NCBI GenBank assembly: GCA_028583415.1
Contig: CM053272.1
Span: 73,635,439-73,699,438, forward strand
DNA length: 64,000 nucleotides
Direction: 5' to 3'
DNA from: Protea cynaroides
Lineage: Eukaryota; Streptophyta; Magnoliopsida; Proteales; Proteaceae
The notes beneath the pieces were generated by a model, which made no database searches, was not told the origin of the DNA, and was given only the letters and a program-made list of their open reading frames with translations. Shown piece by piece: positions 24,079 to 34,225 of this stretch. The first letter of the stretch is position 1. Every line of letters starts with the position of its first letter. Both the position numbers and the translations under genes were made by a program.

Positions 24079-24090
24079 GCTCTGATACCA
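24079..24090 (-). promoter_or_regulatory. Element C: primer binding site (initiator Met-tRNA type)
   Basis: The minus strand reads TGGTATCAGAGC, directly inside an LTR end with TTGTAACAACA. Confidence 0.85.
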
Positions 24091-24091
24091 A

Positions 24092-24489
24092 TGTTGTTAC
24101 AACCCATTCTAGGGATTCAGGCATGATATCCGAGCCATCCAAGAGACAACCAAAATCTTACAGTGACCGATTACCAAAATGATCTACCAGCAAACCCCAC
24201 AATCAATACAAATAATATCCATAATAATTAATAATAATTAATAATCATGGCAGTAGAATAATAAGACTTATAGTGAAATCATAATAGAGAACAGATGCTT
24301 CTAATGATATCATTACATAATAAGTCTATTATGTCTTACAAACCGTTTCACAAGTAATATTCATATTACATATACCACATACTAAATAACCATAGTAAAT
24401 CTGAAATAACATACTATAGATAGACCAAACTACATCTATCTACAGATATCAAAATGAAAGAAAGGCGCTAACTCAGGTCTTGGAAGCAC
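24092..24489 (-). repeat. Element C: 5' LTR, part next to the PBS
   Basis: Starts TGTTGTTACAACCC on the plus strand and is cut by the insertion of B at the target AGCAC (24485-24489). It resumes at 36109. Confidence 0.75.
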
Positions 24490-24859
24490 TGTGAGACCTA
24501 CATGCAAATTTCGGGACGAAATTTCTTTTAAGGGTCGGGGAGTTGTAAGACCCGCACGCCGTAAACCCGGTCTAAACCTTGGTTTTGTGTCATAGTAGGT
24601 CTTCCGATCATCACCGGGCCAGATGGGACGAGCGGATGACAAACAGGTACGAAATTGGATCGAAGACGGTCAAATAATCATCATTTTATGTTGACCGGTC
24701 GATGGTACGATGGTACCGGTCTTGGTACCGGTCGACCGGTCAGCTCTGCGCAGCTGAGTGCGGAGATCCGGAATTGGATCTCTGTGGGTCCCATTTTCCT
24801 AAACCCTATTGCCTGAACCTTCCTAATCCTAATAGGGTTACTAAACCCTAATTCTAGCC

Positions 24860-24867
24860 TATAAATA
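24860..24867 (+). promoter_or_regulatory. TATA box in B 5' LTR
   Basis: TATAAATA, about 150 bp upstream of the GTAAGT donor at 25011. It is conserved in all copies of this LTR. Confidence 0.75.
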
Positions 24868-24900
24868 CACCCTTAAACCTCTTCAAATCCTTTCCATTAT

Positions 24901-26467
24901 CTCTCATAAACCCTAGAGAAGAGAAGGAGGTTGGAAAGGAGAAGGAGCTAGGAAGAAGAAGGAGGTGCCGCCATTACCGTTTCACGACGCTCACGTTACG
25001 CCAATCAACGGTAAGTGTTTTAATCATTCTTCTTACCCTATGACTTTAGGTTAGTTGTGTGGGTGGATAAATACCATGCAAAGTAGGTATTGATCTAAAA
25101 CCCTAAATTGGATATTAAACCCTAAGTTGTTGTCAAACCCTAGATTCGAGTTCCGAGATGATATTCATCGAAACTAGACTCGAATGAGTTGGGGATAACT
25201 CTAACTTAAAGCTTAGACTTAGAATGGATAGGAGAAACCCTGAAAATCCAAGGTAATCGATTGACGGTAGTCGAAAAACCAAGTGTATGGTCTTCCGGAG
25301 ACATACCGGTCGACCATACCGGTTGCTAGTTGCTCACAGAGCTGCAACCGGTATGTTGCGACCGGTCAGCTCTGAAAGGCTGGTTTTGGACTTTGTTGGT
25401 TTCCGACCAACGTAAAACCCTAAGAAAAATATTCTAATGAAACCCTAATAATATTGTAGGACTTGGTGACTTTCCATTTGGATCTTGCGATGTGGAGCAA
25501 GCTAGCAAACGAGCGTCAGGTAAGGGAATCTGACCTAAACCTAATAACTAATGGATAGTAAATCTTTGTTATTAACACTGAATATATATGATGTGATGTT
25601 TGTGCATATTCACATGCCATCCTTTACTTTCAGTTATTATTATTGTTCATGCATTGATAGGTTGTGATTGTTATGCATGTGATTGTTTTCCTTAGTGTGT
25701 GGAGTGGGGCAAGGGCCTAGGATCACTCCTCACACTAGCACTTTTTGTAGTATTCTATCTTAACACGCTTGGTACGGGTGGGGCATCAGGGGAAGGTCGT
25801 GGTACGGTGGTCTCCGATGTTGATGCTGGCCTGACCATGGTTATGTGGCATTGTGGTCTCCGAGGTCGACGCTGGCTTGTCCACGATGCTTTAGCTCTAT
25901 CTCTATGCCGTAGGGAGTTATGTTGGGATAGGGTCTACTGCGTTATGTATCTATCCTAGTGGGTTTGTAGCGGATAGGGCATCAGGGGAGGTGTGGGAAT
26001 TCCTTAGCTCTATCTCTATGCCGTAGACTGTGCTGGGATAGAGCATACATTGATGACATATAGGATTGGTTAATTGCGAGCCCAGTTTGTGAGCCCTGGC
26101 CAGTAGGGGCTTAGGTACTGGTATGGGTAGAGCATCAGGGGAGGTACGGGGGTATGCTCTATCTCTATTCCATGATGGGTGCATGTGGGCCAATGGGGGT
26201 GTGATCCATGAGGTGCCACACACTCGTGTATAGAGGTACGGGGTCCACCAAACTTTTCTATAGCACATTGCAAACTTAAACCAGACCACAGCATAAAATG
26301 ATTGTTACTCATTCATAATATTGTGAAACTGTCTGATTGTCTTACTGAGCTAAGTTGTGAGCTCACCCTTTGTGTACATATTGTTTTTAGATGTTGATGT
26401 AGGTTACACTATGGATGACTATATGAACGCTCCGGCCTATGGTGGTGTTGCTGCGTTGGATGTATAA
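24901..26467 (+). other. LTR-encoded small spliced ORF (candidate), copy in B 5' LTR
   Basis: Exon 1 ends at 25010 (CAACG|GTAAGT), exon 2 is 25460-25519 (TTGTAG| before, CAG|GTAAGG after) and exon 3 starts at 26391 after TTTTTAG. The joined frame reads VPPLPFHDAHVTPING, DFPFGSCDVEQASKRAS and GYTMDDYMNAPAYGGVAALDV. It then meets a TAA at 26465, where A has CAA; without that change it would run to a TGA at 26522-26524, as in A. In exon 3, nine of the twelve codon differences between A and B that I counted are silent. The start codon is unclear: the first in-frame ATG in this copy is in exon 3. Confidence 0.45.
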
Positions 26468-26812
26468 GCAGGAGAGGACGAGCATGACGCTTCATGCGAG
26501 TGCCCTTTCTGCGTGTACCTTTGATTGGATTTTTATTTATTTTAATTATTTTTGGCTGGATTAAGTAGATGTAAGAATATTATATTTTATGTTTGAATTT
26601 GAATAATTGGATATTTTATTTAAAATTATCAATAGATACTCAGTTCATTCTATTTTAAAGACTTCTGTTGTACTATTTATATTCTGATTGTGGTTATGTG
26701 TGATGGTTTGTATGAGTGGACACGGCCTATTCGAGATCCTGGTGTAAACCATTGGTTCAATGACGGTTCACTCACACCATTTTGGTTGGATCAGAATTGG
26801 GGTGTGACAACT

Positions 26813-26824
26813 TGGTATCAGAGC
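26813..26824 (+). promoter_or_regulatory. Element B: primer binding site (initiator Met-tRNA type)
   Basis: TGGTATCAGAGC three bases after the LTR end. Confidence 0.95.
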
Positions 26825-27138
26825 TCTCGGGCTCTGTCCAACAAACCATATTGCACTTAATTAAGTCGATGAACTGAGTTAGGAAATATTAAAAAAAAAA
26901 TTTTAATACAAACGCACCCTAAGCATTGTTTGATACCTGAGACAGATTAAGAAATAGCATAATATACCATACTAAATATGAAACTTAACATGTGCACATA
27001 CACTAGTTAGGTGAAACATGAAAACTTTCATTAAATAAAAAAAATGAGTATCAGATAAATAGTGCTACAGAATACAGTCCACAAACCAGACAGTTACCCT
27101 GTTATATAAACCGTCAAGAGAGAGAAAGTGAAAGTAAA

Positions 27139-28377
27139 TCATGGGGTAGGGGGCCTAGGAGGAATAGGGTCTGTTATATCATAATCTCGCTCGTAAGCGA
27201 CCCTGAGCCAGTGCACCTGATCCTGTGTGACTCTGAGGCTGCGAGCCAAGTGCGCTAAGTCACGGCTCATCTCACGCTGAGCGTCCCTGATCTCTGTAAA
27301 CATACCCATCACGGTGTCGGGAGGAGGCTGAGATGGTCCAACTGTAGAGGTAGACCGTGGTGTTGTAGGTATAGGCTGTGGGACAGGCACTGGTGCTTCC
27401 CCAGCCATATCGTCATCATCACCCCCAGCCTCTGCCGCATATGCCACGTTGGCTGCTGCTGCTGCTGCGGCGGCTGCTACCCTCCCGAGTGGACGAGGGC
27501 GAGCCTCCAACTCGTCATCGCTAACGGGCAGATCGACCATCTGCATCCTCTGAATAGCCTCCCAGTCAATGTTGGATGTCATGGTATCCTCAACAGTCAC
27601 CTCGCCTCTCATGCTCACACCCAGGCGACGTAGAAGGAAGGTGATGAGACGACCATATGGAAGGTTACTGGCCTGATTGGCCAGGGTCGCCTGATGCATG
27701 GTCCGGATCATGAGGTAAGGGAGAGAGACCCGCTCCCCGGGGCAGACGCAGTAGGTGATGTACTGAGTGAGCTGAGATAACTCACTGTAGTGGCCACTCT
27801 GGGGCACAATGTCGTGCTGGATGATGCGGATATAGACTCGAGCTAGGGGCTTCAGACTAGCCACCTTCATAGGAGCCCCAGGATTTAGGATCTGCTCTGC
27901 GATCTCTCGGCGTAGGTCCTCGCTCAAATAGCCCTTCACCTTTGGAGGGCAGTATACCAAGTCTCCATCATTGGGTACCCCCAGCAAATCAGCTAATTGG
28001 TGGGTGTTGAAGGAGATAGGTACACCCTTGATGTAGCTAGAGATGCGCAAGTCCCTACCCTGGTTGGGATCGTTGACATCCCCATGCAGCTCCAGGTTAG
28101 CATAAAAATGCTTAACCAGGTTGGGACGAGTGGTATCTGTGTAGGATATTACAGGCACCCACCCAAGCGCGTCGAAAGCGGCTCGCACATCGAACCTCTC
28201 CAACTGATCCAAGTTAACTCGACGCCCAGATTCAATGTTTATGCTATCGAACCATGGGAAACGAGCTTGTGCCTCCAAGGAACGAAACCAACGCTCGTCT
28301 AGTTGTGGAGCTGGTGGTTGAGGAGCACGCACGCTCGATCCATGAGGACGTTTGCCAAGAGCACATCGTGGAGCCAT
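27139..28377 (-). CDS. Antisense ORF (aORF) in the leader of B, intact, 412 aa
   Basis: The fully open counterpart of the antisense ORF in A, roughly nine residues in ten identical by eye. It starts MAPRCALGKRPHGSS directly after a splice-acceptor-like TTTGCAG. Residues about 25-270 form the conserved part (FDVRAAFDALGW, HFYANLELHG, YIKGVPISFNTHQLADLLG, RGEVTVEDTMTS). Then come poly-Ala, a Pro/Ser/Thr-rich linker and a helical end with QVHWLRVAYERDYD. No signal peptide or membrane segment is evident. The domain type fits the putative plant transposon protein domain seen in antisense ORFs of other gypsy elements. It stays open although gag-pol of the same element is badly broken. Product role unknown. 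Confidence 0.85.
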   Translation of the reverse strand: MAPRCALGKRPHGSSVRAPQPPAPQLDERWFRSLEAQARFPWFDSINIESGRRVNLDQLERFDVRAAFDALGWVPVISYTDTTRPNLVKHFYANLELHGDVNDPNQGRDLRISSYIKGVPISFNTHQLADLLGVPNDGDLVYCPPKVKGYLSEDLRREIAEQILNPGAPMKVASLKPLARVYIRIIQHDIVPQSGHYSELSQLTQYITYCVCPGERVSLPYLMIRTMHQATLANQASNLPYGRLITFLLRRLGVSMRGEVTVEDTMTSNIDWEAIQRMQMVDLPVSDDELEARPRPLGRVAAAAAAAAANVAYAAEAGGDDDDMAGEAPVPVPQPIPTTPRSTSTVGPSQPPPDTVMGMFTEIRDAQREMSRDLAHLARSLRVTQDQVHWLRVAYERDYDITDPIPPRPPTP

Positions 28378-28381
28378 TAAA

Positions 28382-28819
28382 CTGCAAAACAAAAGAAAAT
28401 AAGAAGAAAAAGTTAAATTTTGTCGAAATTTTGACAGCATAACGACTATAATTCGAGAAAAAGCCTCGAACTCACCCAAAAACATGGGGAGGAGGACTTA
28501 CGTAACCCCCACACTCTTCAACAAACCAATCACAGTCAATTACATTAAGCAATTTCAAGAATTTAAGAAAAATCAAGAAATTTCGAAATTTTTTGAAAAC
28601 CTAGGTTAAAAAGTGTAAAAATTTGATTTTTATGAAAACCGTTCGGTGGAACCTCAAATTGGTTGAGGGCTTTTGCTCTTAGGGGTCCCTAAACCCTTTC
28701 TAAGCTGAAGGAAAAGAGTTCCTACGGTTGGAATCTCTCAATCAAAGAAAAACCTAGAATTCTACATAAAGACGATATGGAAAAATTATAAAAACTTGAA
28801 AGAGTAGGAAGAGACCTAC
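28382..28819 (-). other. Candidate 5'-leader intron of the antisense gene (B)
   Basis: The minus-strand donor is CCAG|GTAGGT and the acceptor TTTTGTTTTGCAG|TTTAATGG. The length is 438 nt, against 441 in A. The aligned sites are intact in both copies. Confidence 0.6.
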
Positions 28820-28963
28820 CTGGAGACGATGTTCTAAGCTTTAAACGGAGGAAATCGGCTTCTAAGGTCACCGGCCAGACTGTAGCAACTCGGTAGAGCA
28901 GAGAGAAATCGCCACCGGAGAAGAAAGGAAGAAGAAAAGTGAGAGAAATCTCACTTTTCACGA

Positions 28964-28971
28964 TTTTAAAA
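28964..28971 (-). promoter_or_regulatory. TATA-like box of the antisense gene in B
   Basis: TTTTAAAA at the position of TATAAAG in A. It is weaker than the A version. Confidence 0.35.
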
Positions 28972-28980
28972 GCAAATCTG

Positions 28981-29215
28981 GGCATACCGGTCGACTGGTA
29001 TCCCTACAGGCTTGCGACTGCTATGTCTTGGTCAGAATTTTATTCTGACCGGTCGACTATACCGGTCGCAGCACTATCTACAGAGTGTCGACCGGTACCC
29101 CTCCAGGCATGCGACCGCTATGTCTCGGTCAGAATTTTAATTCTGACCGGTCGACTATACCGGTCGCAGCATATTCTACAGGGGTGCGACCGGTATGTTG
29201 TGACCGGTCAGCACC
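28981..29215. repeat. ACCGGT palindrome array upstream of the antisense gene (B)
   Basis: Two tandem units of about 97 bp, where A has one. Each has CTATGTCT(T/C)GGTCAGAATTT, an AATTCTGACCGGTCGACTAT-type box and GCGACCGGT boxes. The inverted repeat CGGTCAGAATT..AATTCTGACCG lies in each unit. Confidence 0.75.
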
Positions 29216-29374
29216 AGAATAGCCAGAAAAATCTCAAAAAATTTTTAAAAATTTTGTAAATTTAAATACTCCTTTTTGCGACTGTTTCGCCTTATATTGT
29301 TCAAGGCTAACACCAATATTGCTTCATTCTCATGTGTTATGTCTTCTTCTCAGATTCAAACAGAATAGTCTGAG

Positions 29375-30656
29375 ATGGTGGGCGGAAATGGTCGTAGGGG
29401 TCGAAAGCGTCACCAGGCTAGGATGCGCCTCGATGAAGAAGAACAGGTTGAACCAGGCCATGTTAGAGAGCCAAGCCCGGAAGTTGAGGAAGAACAGGTT
29501 CCAGAGGTACCAACAAATTTGCCCGGCCCGCCTCACAGGAATTCGGAGACCATTGTTACAAACCTGGTCTATCATATGCAAGTTCAGCAAAAAGAATTCC
29601 TGAGCGAGATACTGAAGATGTTCAGGCCACCGGGTTCTGTTCCCACCGGAGGTACGCCCGAGTCTGGAGGGAATAATACTACACAACCGACGCATGGTAG
29701 TCCAGGGCTGATGGGCCAACCCCAGAATGTGCCACCACCGCACCAGTTTCCGTCATCTTCTGCTTATCAGGGAGCATATCCGTATCCACCACCATGGTAC
29801 GGAATGAATACACAGGGACAGCACGATCTGAGTCGGGCGGTGGAAAGATTCTTAAAGCTGAAGCCTTCTTCATTCACAGGTAAGACAGGGAAACCATTGT
29901 GGCCTGCACAGTGGATTGCAAAAATGGAGAAGAATTTTCGACTGATGACTTGTTCAGAGGATGAAAAGGTCCTGTTTGCCACTCATATGCTGAAGGAAGA
30001 TGCGAATGCTTGGTGGAATTCTACACGGGCATATCTGGAGATGAAGCATACACAGGTGGATTGGGAAGCATTCAAAGTTGCCTTCTTCGATAAATACTTC
30101 CCAAAGAGTTTCAGGGATCAGATGGAGAGGGAGTTCCTCAATCTACAATAGTCTCAGTAGACTGTGGATGCTTACCAGCAGAGGTACGAGGAGTTATTTT
30201 TCTTCGCACTGACAAGTATGCAAGAAGAAGAGACCAAGACACGTAGGTTCACCATGGGATTACGTGGAAGCATCAGAGAGCACATATTGGGTCTGGACAA
30301 GAAAATTTACAATGAGGTTGTGCAGGTTGCGAGGGTGATAGAGTCCAGTCAGCGGGACAGCTTCTTTGCACAGAATAGAGGAGTGAAGAGACCCGCTATT
30401 GAGAGTTCGGGTGGCGGTAACAATAGACCTTTCCGCCCATACAGAGCTCAGACCGCTACAGTACCTGCTAGGAATAATACGGCACCACCTGTGGCATAGA
30501 ACGCCGGATACAACCCGAATATCAAATGTTTCAACTGTCAGCAAGTGGGTCATATTGCAAGGACCTGCACTCTACCTAGGAAGCAACCTCCCCAGCAAGG
30601 AAAAGTATATGCGGTCACCACTGAAGAGGCAGCCGCATCACCTGATGTGGTCACTG
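29375..30656 (+). pseudogene. Element B: gag with CCHC knuckle, three stops
   Basis: Same Gag as in A. It starts MVGGNGRRGRKRHQ, then has the core HMLKEDANAWWNSTRAYLE and FFDKYFPKSFRDQME. The knuckle CFNCQQVGHIARTC is at 30527-30568. In-frame TAG codons at 30149, 30158 and 30497 break it, and the first two replace CAG codons that A still has. The frame is otherwise unchanged and runs to the candidate splice donor at 30657. The start is the first ATG and matches A. Confidence 0.92.
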
Positions 30657-30740
30657 GTACGACTCTATCCCTTACTATTTGGCTTATTATTTTCATTGTG
30701 TGTATGCGCATGTAGAACTAAGGGATAATAAAAATTCCAG
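30657..30740 (+). other. Candidate intron between gag and protease (B copy)
   Basis: Starts GTACGACT and ends TTCCAG, 84 nt. It contains in-frame TAG and TAA codons, a U-rich middle and an AACTAAG branch-like site. Removal joins VVTG to FVNVAGIPARVLCDSGATH in frame. Alternatives are stop-codon readthrough or two separate ORFs; the 91-nt length in A argues against simple readthrough. Confidence 0.55.
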
Positions 30741-33700
30741 GATTTGTAAATGTAGCTGGTATACCTGCCAGAGTACTATGTGACTCTGGGGCCACGCACT
30801 CCTTTGTTTTTATTTCCTTTGGGAAGCGAATGGAGTTACCAATTAAGCACTTGAACCCAAGCTTGATAGTTCGCTCTCCACTAGGAGTCGAAGTGGCTTT
30901 GACTGAATATTATGGACCATGTACTGTATGTATTGAGGGCCAAGACTTAGAAGCAAGTCTGGTACTACTCGAGATGGCAGACTTTGATGTCATCTTGGGA
31001 ATGGATTGGCTAGGCCATCATTCAGCTATCCTATTATGTGGTGAAAGGAAGCTTGTGCTTATAGACAAAAAGGGAAAGGAGTATAGCTTCACTGGGATCA
31101 GGCTATCTAGGAAGCGGAAGCTGATCCTCTCCGCCCTAAAAGCCAAGCGATGCTTAGAGAAAGGGGGAGTGGGGTATCTAGTATCTGTAGTCGACATCAC
31201 AGTGGAGTCACACAAGATGGAAGATACAGATGTGGTTCGAGAGTTCCCAGATGTATTTTCAGAGGAGCTTCCAGGTCTACCATCGGACAGGGCTACAGAG
31301 TTTGTAATAGACCTTATGCCAGGTTCGGCGCCGGTGTCTAAAGCACCATACAGGATGACCCCTACCGAGTTAAAGGAGTTGAAGATCCAATTACAAGAAT
31401 TGTTAGATAAGGGTTTCATACGACCTAGCATATCGCCTTGGGGAGCACCTGTATTATTTGTCAAGAAGAAAGACGAAAGTGTAAGACTATGCATTGACTA
31501 CCGTGAACTGAATAAGTTGACGATCAAGAATCGGTATTCCTTGCCTAGAATCGATGATTTATTCGATCAATTGCAGGGTGCAAAGGTTTTCTCAAAGATT
31601 GATCTTCGATCGGGGTATCACCAACTGAAGATCAAGGCCGGAGATATTCTGAAGACTGCTTTCAGGACGAGGTATGGGCATTATGAGTTTCTAGTTATGT
31701 CTTTCGGGTTGACCAATGCTCCAGCGTCATTTATGGAACTGATGAACCGAGTGTTTCATGATATGTTGGACACTTCGGTCATCGTATTCATCAATGACAT
31801 ATTGATCTACTCTAAGGACATGGAGACTCATACAGCACATTTGAGGGCAGACCTACAACGGCTGAGACAAGAGAAGCTTTATGCTAAGTTCAAGAAGTGT
31901 GAGTTTTGGCTGAAGGAAGTGGCTTTCTTGGGTCATGTTGTATCTGAAGACGGTATCAAGGTTGATCCAAGTAAGATAGCTACTATAGTAGGATGGGAAG
32001 CACCAAAATCTGTTGCGGAGATTCGTAGTTTCCTTGGGTTGGCTGGTTATTATAGAAGATTCGTGGAAGATTACTCCAGGATCACTGTTCCACTCACCAG
32101 ATTGACCAAGAAGGGAGAGAAATTCCTATAGACAAATGAGGGTGAGAATTGCTTTCAGACTTTGAAGTCAAGACTAGTCTCTGCACCTATCTTGACCATC
32201 CCAGAACCAAGCGTACCGTTTACTTAATATACGGATGCTTCAGGGTTGGGTATTGGGTGTGTATTGATGCAAGGAGAACAGGAGATTGCTTATGCATCAA
32301 GACAGTTAAAAGAGAATGAAAAGAACTATCCTACGCATGATTTGGAGCTAGCAGCGGTTATACATGCAATCAAGACTTGGAGACACTACTTGTACGGTGA
32401 GAAGTTTCAGATTAAGTCAGATCACAAGAGCTTAACTTATCTTTTCACTCAGAAGGATCTGAATATGAGACAGAGGAGATGGCTGGAGTTATTAAAAGAT
32501 TATGATTGTGACATCCAGTATCATCCGGGTAAAGCAAATGTTGTGGCTGACGCCTTAAGCAGAAAGTGGGCATAGAAACCTGAGGCAGGACCAAGTACAA
32601 ATGCTGCATTATGTGCCGCAGCCTCAAGTTCAATTGAAGGCGATGAAGAGTATATAATAGAGACTGCAGAAGATCTAGTTGAGCATGGTTTAATTCATAA
32701 GTTCACCATGATGTTTGTAGCTTTGAAGATCTCACTGGATCTAGTGGATGAAGTCAAGGTAGCAATCCTATAGGATCCACATATCAAGACAGTGCAAAAA
32801 GACCTAGAGAAGGGTACGAGCAGTCCTGACTTTATATTGGATTCAGACAAGGTACTCAGGTATCATGGACGGTTATGTATACCTGAGAGTGAAGACTGCA
32901 ATATCAGAGATCAAATTCTGACTGAAGCTCATTACACTCCATATTCGGTACATCCAGGAAGTACCAAAGTGTACCATGATTTAAGAAGACTATATTAGTG
33001 GAGGGGTATGAAAGCAGATATAGCTCGTTCGTGTTCCAATGTCTGAATTGTCAATAAGTTAAAGCAGAAAGGCCGAGACCAGCAGGTTTACTACAGCCAT
33101 TACCTGAACCTGCATGGAAGTGGGATTGCATTACTATGGATTTTGTCACTGGCCAACCTTTGACACCAAGGTCAGTGGATGCAGTTTGGGTTATAGTAGA
33201 TCGACTCACCAAGACAGCTCAATTTATTACGGTCAGACCTCAGTATACCATGGAGAAACTGGCCAAGTTATATGTTGATAATATAGTCAGACTTCATGGC
33301 GTTCCAGAGAGTATAGTATCTGATAGAGATCCCCATTTTACATCAAAGTTCTGGGAAGGATTACAGAAAGCTATGGGAACAAAGTTGAAGTTCAGTACAT
33401 CTTTTCACCCTCAGACGGACGGACAGTCAGAACGAACTATTCAAATTTTAGAAGATATGCTCCGAGCTTGTGCATTAGATTTCAAGGGAGCTTGGGATGA
33501 GAAACTATCACTTATCGAGTTTGCTTATAACAACAGTTATCAGGCTACAATTCAGATGGCCCCATATGAAGCACTCTATGGGAAGAAGTGTCGTACACCT
33601 CTGTTATGGAACGAGGTGGGAGAAAGAAGAATTGTAGGACCGGAGATTGTTGAAGAAACTTGCCGAGTGATTGATCAAATCAAAGAGAGAGTAAAGACAG

Positions 33701-34150
33701 CTCAAGTTCGACAGAAGCACTATGCGGATAATCGACATCGAGATCTGGAGTTTGCAGTGGGCGACAAAGTATTCTTGAAGGTATCACCGGTGCGAGGTCT
33801 GAAACGGTTTGGTAAGAAGGGGAAGCTATGCCCCAAGTATGTGGGACCATATGAGATATTGACCCGACGTGGTAATGTAGCATATTAATTGGCTCTACCA
33901 CCATCGTGTCAAGCGTTCATAACGTGTTCCATGTATCATTACTGAAGAAGTATGTCAGAGATCCATCGCACGTCTTGATCGCTGATCCCCCAGACTTGAC
34001 TGAAGACTTAACATTCGAAGTGGTGCCTGTGATGCTTTCAAGTCAAAAGGTACAACAACTTCGAACCAAGGATATCCATTATGTGAAGGTGCATTGGAGT
34101 ATCCTAATCTTTTCAACGATCAAGGTACGTTTAAATTTTGAGGCCAAAAT
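30741..34150 (+). pseudogene. Element B: pol (protease to partial chromodomain), broken
   Basis: The protease has an intact DSG (30782-30790) and FDVILGMDWLG. RT has the catalytic box FIND (31787-31798) where A has FIDD, so it would be inactive. RNase H (TDASG lies after a TAA at 32225) and integrase (DFVTGQP, SDRDPHF, DGQSERT) follow. Stops are near 32129, 32225, 32573, 32774, 32996 and 33886. One base is lost near 33028 and one near 33910. The chromodomain keeps VQQLRTKDIHYVKVHW but has lost the following NVEEITWEEE part through a deletion of about 60 bp. Confidence 0.92.
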
Positions 34151-34157
34151 TTATTTT

Positions 34158-34225
34158 AAGGGTGGGGGAGTTGTGAGACCTACATGCAAATTTCGAGATG
34201 AAATTTCTTTTAAGGGTAGGGGAGT
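34158..34225 (+). promoter_or_regulatory. Element B: duplicated polypurine tract and LTR start
   Basis: AAGGGTGGGGGAGT (34158-34171) precedes TGTGAGACC at 34172. A second tract, AAGGGTAGGGGAGT (34212-34225), precedes TGTAAGACC at 34226. The spacing is 54 bp, as in A. The outer tract matches the LTR start that B shows at 24490. Confidence 0.88.

Larger units (their letters stand above)
24490..26809 (+). repeat. Element B: 5' LTR, long form
   Basis: Begins TGTGAGACC at 24490. The short-form start TGTAAGACCC lies 54 bp downstream at 24544, preceded by a purine tract. The end is GGGGTGTGACA. From 24544 it is 2266 bp and collinear with the LTRs of A. Confidence 0.92.

Noticed and set aside
24490..24543. 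Left-over 3' end of a separate element next to B
   Set aside because: It first looked like an internal-region remnant, but the AGCAC duplication lies directly outside TGTGAGACC. The 54 bp therefore belong to B's long-form LTR.
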